A stretch of 64,000 nucleotides of DNA from Aplectana chamaeleonis (lineage: Eukaryota > Nematoda > Chromadorea > Rhabditida > Cosmocercidae), in the NCBI GenBank assembly GCA_029168955.1, contig JAPDOI010001423.1:62001-126000 (forward strand), read 5' to 3'. Both the position numbers and the translations under genes were made by a program. The notes under the pieces are model-generated. The model saw nothing but the letters and a program-made list of their open reading frames with translations. It had not been told where the DNA came from and did not search any database. Of this stretch, positions 55,130 through 64,000 are shown piece after piece (the first letter of the stretch is position 1; every line of letters begins with the position of its first letter).

Positions 55130-56928
55130 GATTCAATTACTCTTCTCACGACGAACACTTGGTCGATGGTCGATCTTCCAGGTCGAAAACCGGCTTGCTC
55201 ATCTCTGGTCGTTCTTTCACGATGTTTGATAAGTCGCTCGAGAATGATACGTTCTAAAACCTTGTACATAACACGGAGCAATAAGATTATTCTGTAGTTC
55301 TTAGGATCCGTGACGGATAGCTTCTTGTGAAGAGGTACGATGATCGCATGTCTCCACGAATCGGGTATCCTTTCGCTCATCCATATAGCACGGATGGTGT
55401 TGGTCATTTCACGAATCCCAGACGGAGGAAGAGCTTTCAGCATTTCAGCAGTGATGTTGTCATCTCCACCAGCCTTTCCATTCTTCATTTTCCGGACACA
55501 ATCCAAAACTTCAGACTCAGTCGGCGGTTCCTCACTGACATCGTAATGTGCTCTCTGAACATGCGGGAGCTCAGGTACTGATGGCGCTGGACGATTCAGT
55601 AGTGAACTGAAGTAATCCTTCCATATTGGCAGCGTCGCATCACCAACTGCAACTCCATTGGTAGTGTTCAAGACAGGAGAACATCTCTTCATCTTCCCGC
55701 TAAACTGTCGCAGCAACGTGTAGGCTTTCCTCGGATTCTTCTCCTCCCAAGCCTTCTCGAACTCCTTAGCTCTACACGTCCACTCTCGCTCGCGGTCACT
55801 TTGAAGCTGCCGACGCAACTTCCTCCTCAGACGCTTCTCCTCCACGAAGTTTCCTGCAGTTCGGAGAGCACATACTCTGTTGTAGGTAGATGTTGTTTCT
55901 TCTGAGACGTAGGCGAACTTCTTCTTAGGCTGTACAACCGGGAGTGCCTCTTTCGAAGCGTCCTGGATGCACTTGACAAAAGAATCCGCGTCGCAAAGTT
56001 TCTTCTTAGTCCGTACTCCGATCTGAATAGAAACGCGTTGTCGAAAATTCCTTCTGCACTCTTCATCTCTGAGACTTGTCATGTCAATCCTCTGGAGAGG
56101 CTGAGCTCCTCGCTTCCTCTTATGAATCCTCGCAGTGAAGTTCAACAGAACAGGACGGTGATCCGAATCGAATGCGACATCCCACACAGCTCTAGATCGT
56201 CGAATGTCCGATACTGGAATATTCCTCGTCAGGACATAGTCAAGCTGTAGTTTCAAAGTTGTCATCTTCCGCTTCCGCTGCTCTTCTGGAGGTAGCTGGG
56301 TTGGTCCCTGCCACGTAAGCTGATGGCGGCGATGATTCCTCTTGAATGTCGATGCAATAATCAGACCACTGCGTTCACAAAAGTCGACAAGGCGGTAGCC
56401 ATTGTCCGATGTTTGCTCCACTGGGTAGAACCATTTTACCGAGTACTTCGGATTCTGATCAAGTCCCATCTTCGCATTTGCATCAGTCCCCACGACAACA
56501 GCATGTTGACAAGGTATCCTGGCCAGCAACGTATTTAGTTCCTCATAAAACGCATCCTTCGAATTGTCTTTGGCGGTTTCAGTGGACGCATGAGCACTCA
56601 CTATCCACAGATTGAATCCTCTGTGATCCCGCAGTTGTACGAATGCATTCCGACACGACGTTGAGCCGAACTCCTTGACCATACAATTAAAATCCTTCTT
56701 TACAGCTATTGCACAGCCTCCCACTCTCCTATCGTCAGCTTTACCGCAGTAGATGGTGTACTCTCCGACGCTGATGACGGGTCTATCCTTGAGGCGGGTT
56801 TCCGGCAAAGCAGCAAACGGTGCATGGAAATAGCTCAGAAGTCTGGATAAGCGCAGTTTTTGGATATCACTCGACAGCGATCGACAGTTCAGGGTGGCGA
56901 AACGGTGGCTTGTGACCAAAGACTCCAT
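55096..56928 (-). pseudogene. LINE endonuclease and RT N-terminal half
   Basis: Starts at an ATG (56928) with FATLNCRSLSSD, then LPETRLKD, NLWIVSAHAS, VVVGTDANAKMG, QLDYVLTRN and DSDHRPVLLNF, all expected EEP motifs. RT blocks follow: NGKAGGDDNITAEMLK, AIIVPLHKKLSVTDPKNYR and DEQAGFRPGRSTIDQVF. The frame breaks at a T run near 55090-55098, just before RT motif A. Confidence 0.9.
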
Positions 56929-57195
56929 GAACTCCTAGGTACGAATCCTAAGGTGTTTTGGACCAGAGGCCTTGGTGTGCCGGACGGCGACACCTTTATG
57001 CAATGGGCGGGATACTTTCGCGATATAGTTGTGCACGCTATATCGCTCGATCGTTCCCTGTGTAGACTCAAACGTCTGCTGGGGTCAGTAAAAGCAGGAG
57101 CACCAACGAGCAGGTACCAACAGACTTCTATACACACACCCAAACCAATCCATATAACAATTAATCTCAAAACCGACGATTATCGTGAACAATGA

Positions 57196-57630
57196 TTTTT
57201 ATGTAGCGAAAAATCGGAATGGATTACGGCGAAAGCCTCAAAACAAATTAAACGTCCTGCCAATTTTGGTATTACATCTTTCTAATTTGGTACTCCACCG
57301 CCAAATTGCAAGTTTTCGTGAATGAAGTATTCGTGAAGTTTGCGCTCAAATGGTAGGTTTTGGGTGGAAAAGAGAGACCGTGTTTTGAAATAGCTGTGAG
57401 CTCTATCACGCTCAAACTTCAGACTTTTCATATTTTTCTCCTCAGTTTCTTGCTGATTTTTCCCAATAATGTTGTCAAGAAAGTTAATCAAAGTGGTCCT
57501 CTATCCGGCAAAATTAAAACTTCCACAGCGAACCCCTTCTTAAAAACCAAAGGATTATCGAGAATCGAGCACTTCGGGACGCCATTTTTTGTATTAAATT
57601 GACATTTCGTTGTTAGGAGTCAGTGATTGA
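57196..57630. other. No supported gene
   Basis: AT-rich, two short antiparallel open frames without motifs. Confidence 0.4.
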
Positions 57631-57639
57631 GAGGTTTGC

Positions 57640-57937
57640 CGACATGGACACTAGTGATGCTTTGCGTTCCCTATTGAAGGTTGGGGCGAATTCGGTGCAC
57701 CTAGAGTTCGCGCAATAATTTTAGTCTGATGACAGGACGGGGCTGCGACGATAGATCACCCCGCGCGAATCGAAACCCTTTCTCCAGTGAGGCCACCAAC
57801 CCCGCTCGGCCAGCCGCCTGGTACATGCGTCAGACTAAATCGAAAACGTAAACCATATGTGCTAGCATATGGCACCGAGTTTGCGCCAACCTTCAGTAGG
57901 GAACGCAAAGCATCACTAGGTTCCATGCCGATTGTAC
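57640..57937. mobile_element. Foldback element with nested inverted repeat
   Basis: GTGATGCTTTGCGTTCCCTA and GAAGGTTGGGGCGAATTCGG mirror GCGCCAACCTTCAGTAGGGA and CGCAAAGCATCAC. Inside, TTTAGTCTGATG and CGTCAGACTAAA form a second inverted pair, suggesting a nested insertion. The family is shared with 43800-43965. Confidence 0.75.
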
Positions 57938-57939
57938 AT

Positions 57940-60650
57940 ATGTGATACCACGCTCGTCCTTGCATGAAGGTTCTCTGAAGATTATTTTGGTTGCATGGAA
58001 TATGTGGAGAAACCGAGATCTAGAAACTCTACCGAAATTACCGTTTTACCGTATTTACCGAAGAAAATTGGGGAATGTTAACCATCAGAAACTTAGCGTT
58101 GGTTTTCGGCAAATTAAGGTAGATTGCGTAGGGGTGTGCAGTACAATACCCACCTAATTCTTGTAAAAAGACGCGGAATTTGTCGTCTTTTAGTCATAAC
58201 TTGGTTGCTAGCGGACTAAAGTGTATAGAAAGTTATATCAATCGACTCAAGACGTCGAGATGAACACAATGATCTATTTTCCAGTGTTCGAGGTATAAAT
58301 TTGCCATTCTTCATTTGCTGAAGTACCTAAGACGAGTCATAAACGAGCGAGTCTCCGCTAATTGCGCTGAGTAATTTACGAACAGTGTACTGTGTAGCGC
58401 TGTTTTTGCACCGAAGCCAATCCTGATATATATCGGAATCTTACAAGAATTCAAATAGAGCCATCTCTAACCCAAAACTCGAAATGATTCTGTAGAAACT
58501 CCATTTAGAGTACTTCAAAGAATTGAAATACTCGCCATAATTTTCTCAGAGAAGCCACGAAAGCGACTTCCAATTGATTTCAGTTTTTTGAAAACCAGAA
58601 TCCGTTTCAACTTTTGAAAAATCTGAATTTAATTCAAGTTTATATCTGATATTGCAATTCCGAGCCTTGTTTCAAATTTCAAAAATTTCTAATTTTTTTC
58701 AATTTTTGAAAACTTGTAATTTATTTGAAAAACCTAACTAATTATGAAATTTTTAGTTTATTAAATAAGAAAAAACTCTTAATTATTACAAAAAAATCAG
58801 AATTTAATTCAAATCGTAAAAAATTTTGGATTCATTTCAAATTCTGATATTAAAAATCTGATTTTTTTTTCAGTTTTCAAAAATTCATGATTTATGTCAA
58901 GTTTTCAATTCAAATTTTTTTTTCAATTTTTGAGAATTCTAATTTTATTTCAATTTCTGCGAATTTTTAATTTATTTCAACTCGTGAATAATCTGAATTT
59001 AATTCAAATTTTGTAAAATCTGAAATTCATACAAGTCGATTTCTGATTTTGGAATAGCGAATTTTTATAAGGTATAAAAAAATCCTAAGCTACTCCAAGT
59101 TTAATTTTTTATTTTATTTCAATCTTCGGAAAATCTAAACCTAATTCAATTTCTAAAACTTTCAATCTGACTCGAATTATAGAATCCTACTCATATTTTG
59201 GACTCAGTTAAAACTTTGAAGGTTGAGGCTCTGCTGAGAATTTCAAGTATTTACATTTCTTCTTAAAATCAGGCATTCTGACGCAACACAGAGCCCGATC
59301 GACATGAAATAAGGGTGTGTGCTGCAGACAAGGAAAGTCTACAGATCTGATAAGGTCGACTCAAGGTTTCCTGAGGCCTAATTCACACATCAACAGGTCA
59401 GTGTAGGAGGAACTTCAGAGTGCCTCATTTACTAGAGCTTGCCTCTAGCATGGTCCCAACTGCACATTCTATATTATTCAGCGCTACACCCCGAAGTGTT
59501 GATTATCATCACAAAAAACATCTTCTCCCCATCGTATTGCTGCAGATGATGCTTCTCCCAGATGCACTAATTTGCTGATTCATGAGAGTTTCCATGTTGC
59601 CATCTACATATAAAACCTTTTCCTATCAGCAATATAATTCTATATCTTCCCATTTTTACAAGGGACAATCAAAATGCGAGGTGTGTATCTTCTCTAGTTT
59701 TCTACCCTAATTTTTAGATATCTGAGATTCATGACGTTGATCCTTTAAAAAATCAAGAAAACGCAAGTTTGAAAAAGTTTCAATTTTAAACAAAGCTTAT
59801 TGATTTCAGTTTTAATTTGATTTGAATTTTCGAAAAATTTGAATAAAATTTGAGTTCGCTTCTATTTTTGAAATTTCGAATTTTGTTCAAATTCCAGTAT
59901 TCTAATTTATTTTAATTTCTGAAAATTTCTAATTTATTTAATTCTACGGAAAGTTTTCATTTAATTCAAATTTTAACAACTTTGAATTTGATAACGATTT
60001 CCGAATTTCAATGAAATTTCAAACCTAATTCGAATTTTGATAATTGAGGCTTTGTCGAGCAGCCTCAGCATTGACTTTTCCTTTTCAAATCACGCATTTT
60101 GACGCAGAACAGAAATTTGGCCCACCACGCCTAGCGTCAGATCCTGGGCCCCTCGCATGTGGTGGAATTGAAATATAGACAACAGGCACTCTGCTGTGGG
60201 CGGAGCCAGAGGCGCGGGCCCGACTCCGCCCCTCGGCGCGGACGAGATTGCCTCCAGAGCGCCTCTTTCACGAGTGCTTCGATTTGATTACTTCCTCACT
60301 GTAATTCTGCGCTATTCGACTGAATCGTGAGCTACTATGCTGCTGATAAACAATTCTATTCAACCCCAAAGACAACCCTTTCGATAAACGCTGATCCCAA
60401 ATGCATTGGTTTGCTAACTCATGAGAGTTTTCATGTTTCCATGTCAACATGAAACCTTTCTTGACCACCAATACGATGATATTAATGCGTTAACCCCATT
60501 TCTACTACGAACTACTGGATTTGAATATGGGTCTGGCTTCCAATTATTTTTTTAATTGCTCATATTTTAAAAACATGGGTTTATCAAGCCTTGGGTAACT
60601 CCAGGTGCGACTCTCCATAAACCTCGGCATTGTGAATCCGTAGTAATTGT
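57940..60650. other. AT-rich, low-complexity intergenic DNA with a duplicated segment
   Basis: At 58580-59230 and 59740-60060 diverged words of the type GAATTTAATTCAAATTTT fill the sequence. At 59270-59640 and 60095-60480 two diverged copies share GACGCA.AACAGA and CATGAGAGTTT.CATGTT.CCAT. A TATA-like ACATATAAAACC at 59605 precedes an ATG at 59673, but no exon can be supported. Confidence 0.45.
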
Positions 60651-60694
60651 GTAGTTGAACTGGACCACGAGGTTGATATACAGTTTATTGGCTT

Positions 60695-60732
60695 ACGCAC
60701 GTTTCGGCGGAATCGCCTTTTTAAGAGCCTGA
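60695..60732 (-). ncRNA. Hammerhead-ribozyme-like motif of a Penelope-like element
   Basis: On the minus strand the stem GGCGATTCCGCC is followed directly by GAAACGTGCG, the stem II plus GAAA arrangement of hammerhead ribozymes found in Penelope-like elements. The preceding core reads CTCTTAAAAA where CUGAUGA or CUGAAGA is expected, so this copy is probably inactive. Stems I and III were not resolved. Confidence 0.4.
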
Positions 60733-60933
60733 AAGAAGCAAATCAGAAATGTGATTACCCGGCCAAATGTCGGCTAAACCTTACTGAGATTCGAAAGAGA
60801 TTTTTTCCAAAACGTTGTCAGAAACAGAAAATTAAGAAATTACCGCACCTCGGCAGGAAACTCGCTAGATGAATCAGCGCGATAGAACAGTGGTGAAAAG
60901 CGGAGCACAGGACGAGACCGCTACCTCTCGACG

Positions 60934-61188
60934 TTAAAATGCGAGTCCGAGGTGGGTCTTGAGTTCTCCAGCTATATATAGGCATTCCCCCTTCCGATTG
61001 ATTTTTGGGTCGCTCGCCTTTATCCAAAAAGCTTCCAAGGTTTTTCTGGCAGGGGTATCGGTTTCTCGCCCCAATATCTCGACCTTGACGTGATAACTAT
61101 CGCAATTGTGCGCCTTAACACGGTGACACCCCAGAACTGTTGATACCCGGAGCTTATCTTTCCCATCTAAGTGCTCTTTGACTCCTAA
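60934..61188 (-). pseudogene. Penelope-like GIY-YIG C-terminal part
   Basis: After the MITE the element continues with GVKEHLDGKDKLRVSTVLGC, DSYHVKVEILGRETDTPARK and TLEAFWIKASDPKINRKGE, then ends at a stop. TPARK-E-WI is the conserved end of GIY-YIG Penelope proteins. With the MITE removed the two coding parts do not join in frame, so an indel also exists there. Confidence 0.85.
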
Positions 61189-61826
61189 GGGTCGTTTATT
61201 CTTCGGCCGCGGAACGGCGTAGCAAAGTGAGGCGGTGCGGCGCCCCGCGCCGCTTGAAAATCGCGCCACTAGGATGTATGATCCAGCTGCGTCGAACTGA
61301 CGCGGCGACGCAAATTCGTCGCGGAATGAGGCTAAACACAGCCTGGAGTAGCTCTGATATAGCCTAAGGTCGAATGGAATGAGTGATTTTTTTCTGCAAA
61401 AAACGTCTATAATCTTTGTATCATAACATCGCACTCGAAAGCAGATAGAGTCTTCTGAAAATTTTTCTCTATAGAAACATTATTTTAAAAGCAAAAAAAG
61501 AACTCACAACCCAGCCTACTCTAAACAACTTCCAGGACCTCGTAAGAAATTTTAGCGATCAATCAGAGGAACCAAATTGAGAATGTATATGAAATATCAG
61601 CAAAAAAGCATTTGATGTTAAAGAGGATCGCACGCGGCCGCCGCGCCGCCTCCTCTCCCCGGGCGGCGCGGCAGCACCCAGGCGGCGGCCGCGTGCGGCG
61701 CCGTTGGAAAATTTCGAGCAAAAAAAAACTCTAAACGCCTCGCGGCGCCGCTAGGCGGCGCCGCTTGATCGATACGGCTGTATTGCATCTCGGCGCGCCG
61801 CGCCGCGGCGGAAGTATAAACGACCC
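61189..61826. mobile_element. GC-rich MITE inserted in the GIY-YIG domain
   Basis: Terminal inverted repeats GGGTCGTTTAT.CTTC.GCCG and GGCGGAAGTATAAACGACCC, flanked by CTAA on both sides (61185-61188 and 61827-61830), a probable 4-bp target duplication. The interior is GC-rich and palindromic, with GATCGATACGGCTG as in 18454-18707. ORFs across it are artefacts. Confidence 0.8.
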
Positions 61827-62384
61827 CTAACATAGAGCGGCCGCGATGTCTCCCCAATATTTTGCTCGCCGCACAGTTGGCACGAGAATCTGTAGGCCAC
61901 ACCGCATGCAGTGCAATCTCTTTCTCTACCAAATGGGCAGACCACACAATTGGGAGTAGTGCAAATACGGTCATATAGACGGTTTCGGATAAGACGGTTT
62001 CTGAGGTTGTTAGGGGGTATGTCGACGATTGCGACAGAGCTTTCCAGACCAGCTTTTTCCAGGCATTTGCGCAAATATCTGCTCACTTCATCAGAAATGA
62101 AGGGCATTTTTAGGGGTATTTTGTTCTCAATCGCTGTTTCCTGTTCTCCCCGGCGCGCGGCTGGGCCCATGGATCTACGTCGGACCAAAGTTGTGGGATA
62201 TCCGTTCAAAGCTGCAATATCATGCGCCATTTGAACAGATTCTTTTTGTTCGTCTTCTCCGGTGCAGACGCATTTCGCTGTTTGGTACATATTTTTAACA
62301 ATTGCCCTTGTTGTCTGCGATGGGTGAGCTGATTGGTAATGCACAATTATATTTTTGTTACTAGGTTTACGATACCATTTTGTT
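61827..62384 (-). pseudogene. Penelope-like RT C-terminus and start of GIY-YIG endonuclease
   Basis: Reads ATKWYRKPSNKNIIVHYQS and VKNMYQTAKCV in the connector, then CTTPNCVVCPFGRERDC and YRFSCQLCGEQNIGETSRPL, the Cys-rich start and the G-x-x-YIG-ET-R block of GIY-YIG nucleases. It stops making sense at 61827, where the MITE begins. Confidence 0.88.
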
Positions 62385-63162
62385 GCAAAACTCCCCCAGA
62401 GAATTTTATTTGTACATTTAGGAAGGGGAGCCAATTTACCACCGGTTTTTCCCGGGTAAATTTAACGTTTTCCGATTTATTATTGAGGAGTTCAAAACAC
62501 TGGTCCATTTCCTCTTGTGTGGGGCAGACAACAAAGCAGTCGTCTATGTACCTACAGTATAGGATAGGAAGCCGTGCTAGCTCCGGAGATTCGATTTTAC
62601 CCATAAATGCTATGGCGAGCGTCGGAGCTAAGCGCTGTCCCATGGCCAGTCCTCTGACCTGACTAAAGTATTGACCTGACCATCTGAAGATATTGCATTT
62701 AAGACACTCCTTGAGAAGTGTCATTAGCTGCTCAATTGAAAACCCATACATGTTAATGGAGCCTTGGTGTTGGGTAAGAAGCTCGAAAACGGCCTCCATA
62801 GCATGGTCATTGCTGACATTGGTGTAGAGGGCTGTGGCATCGAAAGACTCCATTACGCAAGGGTTTGAGGGCTGAATGGTGCGAAGATGGTCAAGGAACG
62901 CGCGGGTGTTGGGAAGGTGGGCCGGGATGTGAGCTAGCACTTGTTTTAGAATGCTGTTAATAAACCAGGCAATCCTATCTGTGGGACCACCCACGCAGCT
63001 AACGATGGGTCTGACTTTGATAGAGCTAGGAGAGATAGTAGCCAGATCTTCTCCCGTTGGAAACTTGTGGGTCTTTACGAGCAGGTATAAAACCGGGCAA
63101 GTTGGTGAGTCAATTTTAAGTCGAGTAATGAAAGACGGATTCAAATCCGCTGATTTTCCCAC
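62385..63162 (-). pseudogene. Penelope-like reverse transcriptase
   Basis: Contains YLLVKTHKFPTG, VRPIVSCVGGPTDRIAWF, ESFDATALYTNV (motif A), RGLAMGQRLAPTLAIAFM (motif B), YCRYIDDCFVV (catalytic YIDD) and NWLPFLNVQIKFSGG. These are characteristic of Penelope-like RT. Upstream the frame is shifted near 63182, where the plus copy has one extra base. Downstream it shifts near 62390. Confidence 0.9.
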
Positions 63163-63240
63163 TCTAACCCACTCTCTGTTGAGTCACGATACTGCGCTTG
63201 AAATTCTTTGGCAGAGGAGGGACGGTAAAGTGAGATCTAA

Positions 63241-64000
63241 TGTAAAACAAACTTTGCAAGCGAAATTCGAGAGACTTTTGAGTACATCACGTGGCCAAGT
63301 GAGGGAGATTTCGAGTGCCGTGTCTTCACGGAACCCTAGTGGTCACGCAGTGAACGTTACAGGAAAGGAGCTTATTTGTACTCAATCTCGAGTTACGGTA
63401 TTAGGCGATTTCCAACTTTCCGATAACGCTCGTTCAATTCTGGAAATGGGTCCCAGTTTCTCACCATCTCAACCTATCTCTACTATCACCATGCGCAAAG
63501 TAATTTGTAGCCTTCAAGGACTCCAAGACCGGCTGCGCTATAAAGTTAACATAGGCAATGCAATATTACCTGCGCCAATCAGAGCTTTACCCCGAATTCC
63601 CTTCCCCAACACCTTTTTCAAGCAACAGGACCCCAATCTAGGCTCTTATATCACTTTTCGCATTTTTGCCGACGAGGTTTTCAAAGTTTTTGACCGCGCT
63701 CGCAAAGGAAGGATCTCGTCCAATCTTTCCCTCGCTCAGGCTTGTGGACTCAGATAGATTCGGGAGTTGGTAGAGTCTAAGGCAATACGCCTTTCCGTCA
63801 GCGATAAGGGAGGGGAATTTGTCATAATCCCTGACCGGCTGGACAAGGCTATAAGGGAGCAACATCTGCGGGATATCTCACTTTACCGTCCCTCCTCTGC
63901 CAAAGAATCTCAAGCACAGTATCGTAGACTCAACAGAGAGTGGATTAGAGTGGGAAAATCAGCGGATTTGAATCCGTCTTCCATTACTCGCCTTAAAATT
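63241..64000 (+). mobile_element. Penelope-like retroelement, plus-strand copy, runs off the window
   Basis: Starts at the head-to-head junction with the minus copy and carries the N-terminal region and the beginning of RT. Bases 63874-64000 are nearly the reverse complement of 63121-63240, because both copies contain the start of RT. Confidence 0.85.
63242..64000 (+). pseudogene. Penelope-like protein N-terminal region, with internal stop
   Basis: Reads VTVLGDFQLSDNARSILEM and GPSFSPSQPISTITMRKV, then RALPRIPFPNTFFKQQDPN and LSLAQACGLR, the pre-RT region typical of Penelope-like proteins. A TAG at 63755-63757 interrupts it. The same frame continues with IRELVESKAIRLSVSDKGGE and RLDKAIREQHLRDISLYRP, then NREWIRVGKSADLNPSSITR at the window end. 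The frame before 63242 is antisense to the other copy and not part of the gene. Confidence 0.85.

Larger units (their letters stand above)
53866..57157 (-). mobile_element. RTE-like LINE with EEP endonuclease and RT
   Basis: One long minus-strand ORF with an endonuclease at its N-terminus, RT in the middle and a conserved C-terminal region, interrupted by a frameshift near 55095 and a nonsense codon at 54326-54328. Otherwise it is almost full length, so the insertion is young compared with the other LINE. It sits inside a MITE C copy. RTE-like is inferred from organisation and from resemblance to hookworm ORFs that I remember. Confidence 0.88.
53424..57195 (+). mobile_element. MITE family C, copy 2, interrupted by a LINE
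   Basis: The left part (53424-53865) matches 7945 onward through ACTAGTTGTCCGGTTG, GGGTCCACAAAAGATTTCAT and CAATCGATG. The right end (57158-57195, TTAATCTCAA..ATTATCGTGAACA) continues the same element. The interruption is exactly the second LINE. Confidence 0.75.
60733..63240 (-). mobile_element. Penelope-like retroelement, 5'-truncated copy with MITE insertion
   Basis: Minus-strand copy containing the RT domain, linker and GIY-YIG endonuclease in the order of endonuclease-bearing Penelope-like elements. It lacks the N-terminal part, which ends abruptly at 63240 at the junction with a plus-strand copy. Frameshifts near 63182 and 62390 and a 638-bp insertion show inactivity. Confidence 0.88.

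Noticed and set aside
59600..59690. TATA-like box plus ATGCGAG|GTGTGT as a first coding exon
   Set aside because: No following exon could be found, and the surrounding DNA is duplicated AT-rich sequence.
61618..61974. 118-residue Ala/Arg-rich ORF
   Set aside because: Spans the GC-rich MITE and its palindromes, no domain.
62951..63241. First third of a 268-residue plus-strand ORF
   Set aside because: This part is antisense to the minus-strand Penelope RT. Only the part after 63242 has the Penelope N-terminal pattern.

Overview
This window looks like nuclear DNA from a strongylid, hookworm-like nematode. The reasons are a recognisable warthog-type hedgehog-related gene split into short exons with TTTCAG-like acceptors, a probable spliced-leader acceptor just before its start codon, and a nematode-type LINE whose C-terminal protein segment resembles what I remember of hookworm endonuclease/reverse-transcriptase ORFs. 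No bacterial, viral or organellar gene was seen. The species assignment is an inference.

Region 1-11.5 kb is intergenic: scattered MITEs, a minisatellite and a tRNA-like fragment, with no convincing exon. Region 11.5-28.0 kb is one plus-strand gene, reconstructed here exon by exon. It has a signal peptide, a wart domain (exons at 11504, 11656, 14050 and 14334, possibly 15443), a linker (17406) and a Hog/Hint autoprocessing domain (17779, 18029, 18205, 27608), then a short C-terminal exon (27921). Most exons have compatible phases. One intron appears to be GC-AG. Another is about 9.3 kb long and packed with repeats. Many long ORFs here lie antisense to the exons and are shadows.

Region 28-38 kb has no recognised gene. 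A few exon-like segments can be chained by phase. Three hAT-type MITEs with 8-bp target duplications, a long-TIR element and several foldbacks occur here. Region 38-43 kb holds a decayed minus-strand LINE flanked by (TGTGTATG)n tracts, nested inside an element made of diverged GGATAT words. Region 43-53 kb is repeat-rich intergenic DNA with a degenerate Penelope-like RT fragment, a perfect 109-bp tandem duplication and foldbacks. Region 53.4-57.2 kb is a second, RTE-like LINE inserted in a MITE. Region 60.7-64 kb contains two Penelope-like elements arranged head to head. The left one has a GC-rich MITE in its GIY-YIG endonuclease domain and a hammerhead-ribozyme-like motif behind its ORF.

No new defence or metabolic system is apparent. 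The most informative features are the fragmented warthog gene, its unusual introns, and the nested Penelope/MITE/LINE structures. All calls were made by eye from translation, splice-site phase and repeat matching, without database searches.
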